Assembly (NCBI RefSeq): GCF_036588685.1
Contig: NC_086386.1
Span: 6,666,117 to 6,730,116 of the forward strand
Length of the DNA stretch: 64,000 nt
Direction of reading: 5' to 3'
Origin: Mytilus trossulus
Taxonomy: Eukaryota > Mollusca > Bivalvia > Mytilida > Mytilidae
This document shows positions 45,659-58,700 of the stretch, in pieces; position 1 is the first letter of the stretch, and every line of letters begins with the position of its first letter. The notes beneath the pieces are model-generated. The model did not search any database and was not told the origin of the DNA. It saw only the letters and a program-made list of their open reading frames with translations. The position numbers and the translations under genes were made by a program.

Positions 45659-48600
45659 AATGGTAGTGTAAATGTAGTTTTATATTTCCACGTGTTTTAT
45701 ACACAATAATCCATACACACATCAACACACAATGGTTCCAGATCAATAAACTGCTAAAAATACAATTTAAATGTCGTGAATGTGTAGCTTGTAATATATA
45801 ATTTGTTATTAAATTAGAACATTGAATTTCATTAAATGAAAGCTGATTATCCACATGCACCAAACGTATATATATATGCGTTGTTTCATGCATTGGTTGT
45901 AAAGGAGTTGTACAGTTTATTTAAATGAGGTAAGCATCTAATGTTTGGTTTATGATTACGTGGTTACTTGGTTGCTTTTTTAGTGATTATTTGATTTTAT
46001 TATGATTATTTATCTTATAAAATCTTATTACACTGTGCTTTTGATTAATTGATTACCGAGTATATTCTTTTTCTATAATCTTGTTCGGGGTTCAAACGAA
46101 TGACTTAAGTCATTTCTTGTTTGTTTAATTCTTTCTTAAATTACAAGTTTCTTATAACTTCGTTTGTGTTAAAAAAATATATTATTTTATGATTATTTAC
46201 ATGTTTGTATTTGTATCTATAAATAGTAAAAGAAATAGCCTATTTACTGTGACCTAGAAGAGTAGATGAACATGACATGTATAAGTCAGTATGTAAAAAA
46301 CATACTACTTTTGCAATGTTATACGTTTTCGCGCATTTTGTTAAACAATGATATTAAATTGTTCAAGATGTTATCTCCCCCACAATAGATAAATTTATAA
46401 ATACAAGGTTTTAGAAAGGTCACAGATGAACGTCCTCATTTATGACATTAGCTTGTGCAGTGAAATATCTACGCATAGATGTAGTATTACATCTATGATC
46501 TACGTGAGTATATTTATATTTAGCATACTTTACAACACAGTACCTGTATAGGAACATCACCTTTTTAATACAAAATGTTTGGATAAATGTTTTAATGCTA
46601 CAGCACTCAAAGATTCCGACTTTTGTACGTAATAATTGGACCATTGATTCCAAATCTTTTTTTGTCAATATTTAACATAATTCATCTTACGGATCATACC
46701 AATGCGAATAAAGTTAAAAGAGTGTGATGCTTTTTTTAAAAAACGGATGTTGAATAGATTATATGGATTAATTGGCTCAACAGATTGGGAAGTCTTGCAA
46801 TAACTCTATAAGGATTCCGTATTTGGCCTGTCAAAAGGCCAGACATCTGTCTCTTTCCAATATACCCTAATTTTCTAAAGGCAGTCCAATGTTCCCCTGC
46901 TTTTATCCTAGATGGCCATATTTACAAGACCTTCATGTACCTATTGTATGTTTTTTTTTCTAATTTGTTATCGTCCTGAACATGCATGGAACATTGGTCA
47001 CTGTCCGTAAGGCAATCATAAATCAATCAATCGATACATTTTTTTCTGTACACCAAATATTTTTGTCACTACCGTTTCATCGAAATCTTCAGACAACAAA
47101 CTAAAAACCAAGGAAACCCATAGCTGTCTCCAAGTAAAAACTTATTATAAAATAAAGATGTATAACCTTACCCTAGCTGCACAGGCACTTGTATCAGAAT
47201 TTGTTTTACCTATATACCTTAATATGCCTAGCTGTCTGTGTCAATTTGGTCTTTTGTGGATTGTTATCTCATTGGCAATCATACCACATCTTCTTTTTTT
47301 TACTAGCTGGTAAGTTTTACATTTGTCTGTCCTAACCATACACTAATCATATATATTTGTGTTTCAAATCGGGATAAAAATGAGAAACAAATTAACAATG
47401 ATTCAGAATATATCTATAAGTGAATTGACAGGAATAAACAATGCAAAAAACTCATGATTCCAGTTATCAAGACCATTACATAGTTTTACATGTATATATT
47501 GCATACATGTATCTGTTCGTGTCGGTATAGAAAATCGTATGTTTGCTTATACATGACTATCCAATATGCTACATGTAGCGTCATCATAGTGACACATGTA
47601 CTAGTATATTTATCATTATCATAAATTATATAATTTTGAAGTTATTTAGATATATAAACAGACAGAACAGACTGGGGTTGCTGTTTGATCAAACGTCATT
47701 CTACTGTGTTTCAGTCGGAAGTAATTTCGGATGGTTCCTAAATGGGTATACATTTTTGTATTCTACTTGAATGGCACATCTCGTTATCAGAGTCCATGAT
47801 TTAAAAGCAGAAATTTCAACCTATAGTACTTTGAACATTTTAAAAATATATCTAGTAATTTTAAGATATTGGTACACATCAACGATCTGTTACAATTATG
47901 TATTTTTGTGTTGTGTAGCGACAATCGCTTCCAAAGAATGTCTACCATAATATTTCGAAATTCATCACGAAAATAACAAATAAAAAAAGTAAGTCTCATT
48001 TATTTATAAATTGTATGTCTGTTAGCAGTATTTATAGGGCGTAAACAGAAAACTGCGACAAGAGTAAATAAGAATTATCTAAAGAAGTCATTTTCAAAAT
48101 TCTGTCTTACATGCATTTTGAAACATTTGAACCACAGTGACAGATAAAGTGTCGTCCTTAAATTGTGAAAAATGGATGGCGAAAATTGCGTAAAATTAAT
48201 GTCAAAAAAATCATTTACACTGGATTCCTAATATCTAATTCATTTCAATGGTTGTGGTTTTCTAGATATCTGATATTTGGCATTGACGACACAAATGTAT
48301 GTATGAGGTATTGAAACCAAACACTCAATTCCTATAAATAAAAAAAAAAATATTTTGCAAATCAATATTTAAAATGATAAAATTACCAGAGAAGAATTAA
48401 TAGAATAATGAACGGAACGGGCATGTGACAACGTGACATCAACCTGGCCAAAGAGCAGAAACAGCCATGGTTCTTCAACTCGGGGAACACTTCAAAAAGC
48501 CTGATGCCGGCATTTATACTCGTTTAGCAAAGGGATGCCACACTTATCTCCTGAACCAAAATTAGAAGAAGAAAAAAACGATTTAGACTAACAAAGGAAA

Positions 48601-48890
48601 GAGGTTCCTGACTTGGAACACGGCGGAAACATGCGTCGGATTTCAACATGTTTTGAAAGATCTCAACATATCCTCTATACCTCTAGCCAGAGTGGAATAA
48701 ACAAACACGCTGCAATGCGCATATTTATAGGGAAATTCAATTAAAAGATGGCAGCGTCTGAATAGGTAAACAAAAAAACTCAGCAAAATAACAAAGTGAG
48801 TGATCAACATTAATAAACAAAACATTATGACTTGTAGCACTTACTAACACGCCAGCTCCCGATTTCAATTCAACTGACCGAAACATTACA
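45205..48890. repeat. Right copy of the tandem duplication
   Basis: About 3.7 kb containing intact exon 1 and upstream sequence, uninterrupted by the 22-kb element. The empty insertion site reads TACGTGAGTATA at 46501-46512. A fragment of family A lies at 47215-47300. Any gene A promoter should be in the part above 45658. Confidence 0.85.
45373..45658 (-). CDS. Gene A exon 1 (intact copy): SLC26 N-terminus
   Basis: Starts at ATG 45658 (MAEPETEILELTTNEDTG) and encodes 95 residues of the cytosolic N-terminus up to the first membrane segment, ending at IPQ plus one base before a GTACGT donor. Phase 1 fits exon 2 at 15509, where the joint rebuilds the invariant PQGM of the family. Its own neighbours downstream on the minus strand hold no other SLC26 exon until 15.5 kb, because an exon-1 duplicate and a 22-kb insertion lie in between. 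It is head-to-head with the SSADH gene, whose start is 3.9 kb away. Confidence 0.85.
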
Positions 48891-49598
48891 GATGTCGTCG
48901 TCATATGGAATTGTCCTTAGTCTGTTTGTTTAGCTTTTGAGGTGAATGACGAAATTGTTATGCTTTATAAGGAATTTTACCATAAAAGTTGGGATGTGAA
49001 ATACTGAAGCGTATCAGATGTCTGTTTGTTGATTCCTATTTACGAATTATGTCCTTGTTCCGATTGTAAAACATCCGCATACATTTTATAAATGTTTTGA
49101 CAAGTTTGTGGTATCAAAAATCATGGTGTAATATTTTTTGCAGTAATACAAGATATCCTTTTATTAAAATCAGCTACGTTTTTAAATACATGAGAGCAAC
49201 GGACAAGTTGATATATATAAACACCATACGATTGTGCCAAGGAACAGATAATTTTTAATCCGATACGTGTGTTTAATGGGAAACATGTGGCCTTAGGTCA
49301 GGTCTTTCATTCATATTGCAGGCCTTTGCGGATTAAGTCAGAAGACTGACTCGTACTCTTCTGCCAGGTTGTTACAACCACATTTGTCCATTTACTACAA
49401 TAATGCTTAGATACAAAAGTTACATAACATATACATTTCTTTTCATTGTTATATAAAATAGATTTCATTTACGCATGTAAAATTTTGTATAGTCGTGATA
49501 CAGCATACTAATCAGTGTAACTGTTTACCTCGTAAAATACTTCCGCAAAACTGATTTTAAAATTCGTAGTGGATACATTTGTATTTTCAAGGTTATAA
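48891..49598. other. Upstream region of the SSADH gene
   Basis: No repeat family or exon recognised. AT-rich. Presumably holds the SSADH promoter; no TATA box or CpG cluster stands out. Confidence 0.45.
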
Positions 49599-49785
49599 AT
49601 GAGGATTAGAGTACTGCTTGGGAAAGGTTGGAATCTTTATCAGACAAGCATAGTACCCTTCTACAGTACACCATTTCCAAAAACCAGACTGGACCAAACA
49701 CTACGATCATATCACAGGCTGGTGCATGAAAAGGCTTATGTGAACGGACAATGGGTTGAGGCCAGCAGTGGAAAGACATTTGATG
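49599..49785 (+). CDS. ALDH5A1: SSADH exon 1
   Basis: Import peptide and first ALDH strand; ends GAT G before GTAATT. ATG 49599 is the first in frame and the only one giving a basic leader. Confidence 0.9.
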
Positions 49786-52700
49786 GTAATTGTAACAAAT
49801 AAAATATCGTGTGTTTACAATGTAATATTAACTGACAGCTTTTTGATAGAAGATAACATTAAGTGTATATTTATTTGAACTATACATGTTAAGTAACGGT
49901 TACTTGTTATCCTATAGCTATCACAGTAACCAAACTTATAATTTGATACGCCAGACGCGCGTTTCGTCTCAAGACTCATAATTGACGTTTAGATCAAAAT
50001 AGTTAGAAAGCCCAATAAGTATAAAATTGAAGAACATTGAGGATCCAAAATTCCAAAAAGTTGTGCCAAATACGGCTATGGTAAACTATGTCTTGGATAA
50101 GAAAATCCTTATTTTTTCGAATAATTCATACTTTTGCAAGCAGTTATAGATTTATAAAAATGACCATATAATTGATATTCATGTCAACACTGGATTGCTG
50201 ACTACTGGCCTGGTAATACCTTCGGGGATGAAACATACAGCAACAGTACCATCGCCTCAGTGGTGTAAATAGTTATCAATGTTATCAGGCTTATAATTTC
50301 AAACGCCAGACGCATCAGTCGTCTACATCAGACTAATCAGTAACGCTCGGTTCAAAATAGTTAGAAAGTCAAACAGGTAAAAAGTTGAAGAGCATTGAAA
50401 ACCAAAAATTCCAAAAAATTGTGCCAAATACTAAGACTGAATTCAATTATGTTTGCCAAACAATTGAAGTAAAATTTGTATCTGTAGAGACTCAAATCGC
50501 ATCAGAATATTAGAATATGAATAGCACCGTGTATCTTAGATTATTTCTTCCCCATCATTGTTTCATTACTATTTTTCATCGTCACAATATCAAACTGAAT
50601 TCACACATGTATAGCGTGCTGGAGAAAGTGCACAGTTACTTTGACTATCTTTAAATTTACACTTATCTTAAGAGTTGTCTTGATTTTTGTAAAGGAGGTA
50701 CAAAAGATACCAGAGGGATATTTAAATCATTAATCGAAATTAAACTGACAACGACATATGACCAAAACAGAAAAAGATAAACAGACAAACAATTGTTACA
50801 CATGACACAATATAGAAACTATAGACTAAAACAACCCGAATCCCACCAAAAACTGAGGGTTATCTCAGGTGCTCGTTACATGTATACCAATCAACAAAAG
50901 TAACGAAGTAAATGAATTTATCATAAAATATTTTCTAAAGGAATATGTTTGATCAAGCCAAATCTCTACAGAGAGACACTGATGTGTCTGTTTTCTGTAA
51001 ATACCTGTACCCTACATATTTTTTTTTCAATAAATGTGTAGTGATCTTTATAAAATTAATAATAATCCGGGTTTTTTAAAGACTATTTCATTTTTAACAA
51101 AACAGGCTTAATATGTAATAAATGTAACATGTTAAAAACTTCCGTTTAATGTGTCTGTGAAAATCTTTAAATTGAACTTTTGACCTCACAATATATACAT
51201 GTTAGGTGTTCTGAAACCCATAATGATATTGTGAATTTTAATTATTCACCCTTTTTATGACACAGTCTTCAATCCCTCTACACAAGAACAGATAGGATGT
51301 GTCCCAGACATGAATGCAGGGGATACCGAGAGGGCTATACAGTGTGCTGCTGAGGCATTTGATACCTGGAAAGAAACAACTGCTAAGGTAGTGTATACTT
51401 GAAGGGTTACTGAAACATTGAGTATTATTTTTAATCATGTTTATGTTAATCAACAGCCACAACGAAGGCAATGTGTTTGCACATGATAAGACAAATAAAT
51501 GCATAAATTTCATACATAATGACTAGTAGTTTACACAAAATAACAAGAGCCATCTCACTGTGAGGATTGACTGGTTAAGTAAATACTGTGGATTCATTAT
51601 TATTCGTTGGATACCAATTTTCGTGAATTTCGTGGGCACAGTCGAACCACGAAATTAAATATTCAACGAATGATAAGTTTTCTATAGATTTTAATGCAGA
51701 CTTCAGCAAAACCACGAAATTAAATATCCACGAATATGCAAGTTTTTCTAAATCCACGAAAATTGGTACCAACGAAAATAAATGAATCCACAGTAGATCA
51801 CAAAGACTTCTGGGTTCTCCGATCTGACAGTGAAAAAGTGTTACAGAAGGAAATCCGTTTTACTATATGGGAGTAGGGTGTATACATACGCATCAATATC
51901 ATTTTGGAAAAGGGATTGGATGCTTAATTTTCTTTGTGTTCGATGGCCGTTTGTTTGCCTTTTGACACATTCGCAGTTTCCATGTATCGCTAAAAGATGA
52001 GAATAATACCAAAGTAGCATATGAGCGATGAGCAGATTTGCCGATTAAACTTTGGGTGATTGTAGACTCTTGTCCGTCTTCGATATTTTCTTTTGCTCCG
52101 ATGGTACACGTATCTCCGTTCTCTTCTTTATATAATCAAAGTTAAAACTCTTGTATATTGTGATTTATTGATTACAGGAAAGAAGTAATATCTTGAGACG
52201 ATGGGTTGACCTGTGTAATGAAAACAAGGAAGATCTAGCCAAGATTTTGACATTAGAAATGGTTAGTTTTCCTATGTTTAAAGCACTATCCTACATTTTG
52301 CTGTGTCCATTGCTTTGTTAACACTCTTCTTATAATTTTACAGCTTATACAAATTTCGTAATTGTTCCATGAGCTATGCTGATAACTTGGAATGTTGTGT
52401 TCACGCTTTTACCGTTTGATTTAGACATTGCTTGGTTGTCTAACGTTTATATTACAAAAAAACATATGTACTTAAGGATGGCTTCTTTTAACTGGTCATT
52501 TGCAATCTGCAATGATTGGTTTGTTCTTTTAAAGCAAGAGTATAATGTTAATCTTGCATAATATACACGCCCGATAATTCATCAAACTGCTTTTTACAGG
52601 TCAAAGTAATTATACTTTTATTGCATCTTTGGATTTCTTTTAAATAATTAGAATTTGTTTTATTTCACAAGTCTCGTCATTCTCCTTAAAATTTTGAAAG

Positions 52701-55700
52701 AACTATTTTTTACTCATAAGGGAAAGCCCCTCCAGGAATCAATCGGTGAACTAGACTATGGAATAGGATTTCTAGAATGGTTTTCTGAAGAAGCCAGACG
52801 TGTTTATGGCGATATCATACCATCTCCCGCCAAATCAAAGAAAATGTTCGTACTGAAACAGCCGATAGGGGTAACTGGTATGATAACACCGGTAAGTATA
52901 ATATATCTTTTTGGGGTTTTAAACGAATTCATGCACATTAGTGATATTACAAATATGGAAATCAGCGTAGTTGTAGTTAGATTGAACAGTTGAAATTGGC
53001 AACTAAATTTTATTATTTGATAATTTGATGAGTAAGTAGTAGATCGGCCGACATTTATATTTTAAGAAGGAGTATAAGCTTTTAATTTTTCTTTGTTTGT
53101 TTGATAAAAACAGTGTGTGTTTTAAAATACATATCTATTGAAGTACAGAACTTAGATACTTTATAGTTTACATGCATTATAGTATACTAACAAAGGAAAA
53201 GGACAATGCAAATGCTACTGAATATATGTACACGTCATGATCCGTGCATTTCACTGTTATAACATACACTTTTCGAACAAACCAAATAATCTCCATCTGA
53301 TTTTTTGTTAATGCGGACACTTGATTATGAGCATTCGTGATACAATCAAGACGTCTTTTGATGATGCGTCATGTTGTAACGCTACTGGTCAGTTTATCTA
53401 GTGAAGCAGATTAGATAGTCTTCTTTCTGGAATTAACTCTTAAATTAAACTAAGCTTTGACAATTCTGTGTTGACATTCTTGTTTAACATTGATTATCTT
53501 CCTATTTTAAAGTGGAATTTTCCTCATGCCATGATCACACGAAAAGCAGGACCCGCCATAGCTGCAGGTTGTACTGTAGTATTGAAACCTGCAGAAGATA
53601 CACCATACTCTGCATTAGCTCTATGTGAGGTAATATCATGATGTTACAAGATTTGAAAAATATTAACCTATACTAGTCAAATTACAACTTTTCTAATACC
53701 TTTAAAAATGGCAAACCATTCAAACGTGTATCTCTCCACAAAAGACCAAATCAAAATTCAACAATAATTGAATTATTACCTTATCGTATAAAGCAGCCAT
53801 GGTCAGACTGCTTGTGTTTATACAATGGTATTTCATGATAACTGTCTTTTCTGGTCATTTTTTTTTTAATTTAAAATCCTATGTTTACTACTTATCACTA
53901 GAATAATTCTTTATTATAAAACAAATATTAAAAAAAATAATAAGAGCAATCAATCAGAAAAAATTTAGATCTGTTACAAATAAGAAAAGTTATATTTTCA
54001 CTAAATTATAAATGATCTTACTACTTATTTATTTCTTGTGTACAAAACATATATCTATATTTCTATTTTGAACATTTATCTGAAAATCAGTTGGCAGAAC
54101 AAGCAGGATTGCCGTCTGGTGTGTTGAATATTGTTACATGTAGCAGAGATAACTCAGCGGAAGTTGGCAAAACACTGTGTAAAAGTCCTACCATCAAACA
54201 GATATCGTTTACAGGATCAACTCCAGTAGGAAAGGTAAATAAGATATAATTCCTAAAACCTACTTCCGTTAGACGTCATTTTCGACTGTCGAAGGAATTC
54301 GAAGTTATGTACAAAATGTAAGAAAATCGTATTTATATTACAATCAGACAAACTTTATTATTTTTATGCCCCACCTACGATAGTCTCTGCTCTGTGCGTC
54401 CGTTCGTCTCGTCCTTCTGTCTGTCCCGCTTCAGGTTAAAGTTTTTGGTCAAGGTAGTTTTTGATGAAGTTGAAGTCCAATCAACTTGAAACTTAGTACA
54501 CATGTTCCCTTTGATCTAATCTATCTAATTTTAATGCCTGATTATATTTTTTATCCAATTTCATGGTCCATTGAACATGGATAATGCTAGTGCGAGTAGA
54601 CTGTATTGCTAATTTTGTCGTTGGTTTATAAACTGAAAACTTTGTTTCGAAAAATAATTAAGTGACTTGTTCGCATATATTAATTAAAACTTTTAAATAT
54701 GTAATTGAACGGCCATCAGTCAAAAATGTTATGTGCAATACTATTTGGCATGACCTTTCACCTCAAACTATTTCTCAATAACATGTATTACATGACCACG
54801 GCAGTTGTATATGTCGCATACAGTTGCTTCAATTTAGGACGATGTACCATGTACGTTTACCATTGGCAAGTTTAATATAATTCTCTTTTAAGACATGACC
54901 ATGTTTTGAACCATATTTCTTTGCCATTTTGTTTATATTTTGTGGTTATTTAGTAGTATTTGTTTAACGATGGGCATATAATATAATTCAAAGCGTGTCG
55001 TATGAAATCTTTACTTTTTTTGTTTTATATATTAGAAATTTGAATAATATTATTAACATTTTATCTGATTAACGCTTTTAAATACACTTTGAAAAATGAG
55101 TATCCTTTATTAAAAAACAAGTTAAAGATTACAGCAAAATTATTCATAGGATGTGCTAAAAAATGTTTCATGGTTATCTCATCTTGTAGATTTTACTTGA
55201 ACAATCAGCTTCTACTGTAAAGAAGGTTTCATTAGAGAATGGCGGGAATGCACCGTTTATAGTGTTTGAAACAGCAGATATTCACAAAGCTGTAACCGGA
55301 TTTATGGGGAGTAAATTCAGAAATACCGGTCAGGTAAGTTCTATTATTTCAATCATCATTCTATCAATGGGAAAAATGACGATTTACTAAAAGAAAATCA
55401 GAATTGAATGCATTAACTTGGGTTCGTGATCAGCACTGACAAAGATGTATAATATTTATTTTTATTTTTAGAATTGACAACATTGAAAAATATCTTACCT
55501 GACAAAAAAATACACAGCCTGTTCAAAACTTCACCCTATATATAACCTTATATCAAGAAGACATAGCATGTTCTACATTTAAAATTCTATGATGATGGAC
55601 TTTATTCTGTTTTTCATGATGAGCTTTTAAGGCAACACGTATGAAAAAAATTGTTATTAATTTTCATAGTTTTATTGTATTTCTATTTCAGTTCTAATTA

Positions 55701-58700
55701 CCTCGAACAGTGTATTTGATAGTTTACTTCAATATTGTATTACTTGTTATGAACATGGCATACGTTTATCATAGATAATTTTCCATTTAAATTGAAGAAA
55801 AAAAATGTTTGTTTTATTAGTGAACATGTGAAATATATTCAGACATTTATTAAAAAGTTCATTTTAGGCGTGCATATGTGCAAATCGAATTATGGTACAA
55901 GATTCCATTTACGAGACATTCCTAGATGCTTTAGCTAAAAGGATGAAACAAGAATTACATATCGGGGATGGCTTTAATCCAAAGTCTACACAAGGACCTC
56001 TTATCAATGCAAGAGCAGTTGAAAAGGTAAAAAGACACTAAAATGAATACTACAACCTGGCACGGTACTTGTCTATCCCAAATTCATGTATTTGGTTTTG
56101 ATGTTATATTTGTTATTCACCTGGTGTTTTGTCTGATGCTTGGTCCATTTCGGTGTTGTGTCGTTGTTCTCCTCTTATATTTAATGCGTTTCCCTTGGTT
56201 TTAGTTTGTTACCCCGATTTTGTTTTTTGTGCATGGATTTATGAGTTTTGAACAGCGTCATACTACTGTTGCCTTTATTTATATTGTTCATTTGTTTAAC
56301 GTTTTTATTATTATATGGCTTATTCAAAGTTTCTGAAGTCTGTTTAAAGATTGAATAAAACCAAGTAAGATAGTGGATACCAATTCAACAAGAAAAGTGA
56401 TATGCGTACATAAATTGTATGCATCAGTGAAACTTCTTTTATTTGATTTTGCCATGAGATTATGGACTTTCCGAATTAATTTCCTCAGAAGTTCAGTTTT
56501 TTTGTGCTTTTACTTTTTTCTACTGTTGTACCAACTCTCATCCTCCTGGTTATCATAGGTAATACAACGATAATACTAAATGTGTACAACCGAGGAACAT
56601 ATAAACTATTTGTTGGATAACTTTATTAAAAGTAAAAACAAATCATCGAATTAGGCAAATAATTTGGATGGACTGCAAAACAATAAGTGATAAATGTTTA
56701 GTCGATTAGATAATGTAAAAATTACTGTAGTAAACATAACCTAATTGGCTCGACAATTACTGTAAACCAACTAAATTTCGCGAGCGATTTATTTTCGCGA
56801 CTTAAGCGAGTAGAAAAATAACGCGAATTTAAATCGTCGCGAATATGTAAAACTTGGACTTTCCCTTATTTAACTATATCAAGTTCATGAGAAAATCGCG
56901 AAATGAAATTGCAGCGAAATGGACTCGGAATAGCTAAACGTGAAATAAAGTATCCGCAAAAATAAGTTGGTTTACAGTATATGGATTCATTGTCAAAAAC
57001 AAAACATGACAATACATTTCAAGTACGGATAACAGTGTATATAGCCTTAAATAAGCATAACTGAGTCTTGTAAAATGAGAGAAAAAGAGATACGTGTATA
57101 ATAAAATAAAATCCTTACACACACAATGGTTCCTTGTTTCAACGCCAAAGCGAGGATTTTCAAAAGGAGCATTAAATCTAATAATATTACTGTAACAATT
57201 CCCTGATAATCAGATAGTACACACATCTAGGCAAAATATGACACAGCAAGTTCTTTGACTTTGTAAGGATAGATATGCTAATATATAATGTATAAGGAAT
57301 CTAAATAATTCGTAGGAATTCATAAAAACTTGAGAAACATCCAGAATGAATAGCAAACAGAGATGTATTATGTGTACACATAATTATACCTGTTATAAAA
57401 CAAATTCATTTGAAGCCTACATTTGGCACTGACAGAAACGATTGTCAATTTAAAAGAAAATAATATATTCTTTAAATGAAACCCCTACATACATTTGACA
57501 AGACCTATGTATTATATGGTTCATTTTTTAATTTTGATACAATTTATCCAGATAATGTAATTTTCAGATTGATCATTTGGTTCAAGATGCTAAATCAAAT
57601 GGTGCCAAGATATTATTAGGCGGACAAAGGAAAGAGGGTAATTTCTATGAGCCTACACTTATCCGTGATGTTACAACTGATATGAGATGTTATAACGAGG
57701 AACAGTTCGGCCCACTGGCTGCTGTCATAAGGTACATTGTATACTGAGAAGGTTTAACTTGGTTTAACATGGTTTAACATGGTTAAGTAAAACCTGGTAT
57801 CTGCTTTGAATAATAGAGGTATAAATTCTCAAATCAACATCGATTCGTGTTCCATACTGTTGTTACAAGAATAAGCAGGAATTGAACTAATATATTAAGC
57901 ATCAATGATACAACGTTTGACAAAAGAAATAATATAGATATAATTGTATAGCATTAATAACGTGGTGTTTTAAATTTTTTTATGAATAATTTGAACATGG
58001 GTTGATTACTGTTATATATTGATGACCTTTTCTATAAAATTAAATTGATAAGCTATTTAAATTGCTTATTTCAGATTTAAAACAGAAGAAGAGGCGATAT
58101 ATTTGGCAAACAATACATCATCAGGCCTAGCGGGTAAATTCAGCTAACATACTTTTGGATAATTAAAATCGAATGTTAACAAATGACGTCCTCTTTCATG
58201 ACCAAAACGTTGGGTTTATTTTATAAACCCATAATTAAATATTATAAATTCAGAATATGATGGAAATTGTTTAATAATTTATGTAAGTTACCAGAAGTCT
58301 ATTTTCTTGTTACATATATTGTTCACTTCATTTTGAAGTAAAGTGTGTTTCTTCCAATGTTCTTCAGAACATATACTTGTAAAGAATATACAGGAATTTA
58401 AGATGAAAAGTATTTGGATCATTGTTATTATCTAATTTAAAATTTTAACTGAATGACTTATTAAATTGAAACATCTCGACATGCAGTCAAGCAGAAGGTC
58501 ATATTTCAACATCTATTAGTTCAATACTTAAATTGATGTATATACTTATATAAATTGAAACATAACTAGTTTATTGAGCATTAGGAGTGTTTTGAGCGCG
58601 AAAATTAAAAATAAAGACATTTAGGAGCTTGAAATTGAATCTGTCTGATCAGTACAAACTGTTTTTATATATTAAACTAACTGTGTAAAAAATCCATTGT

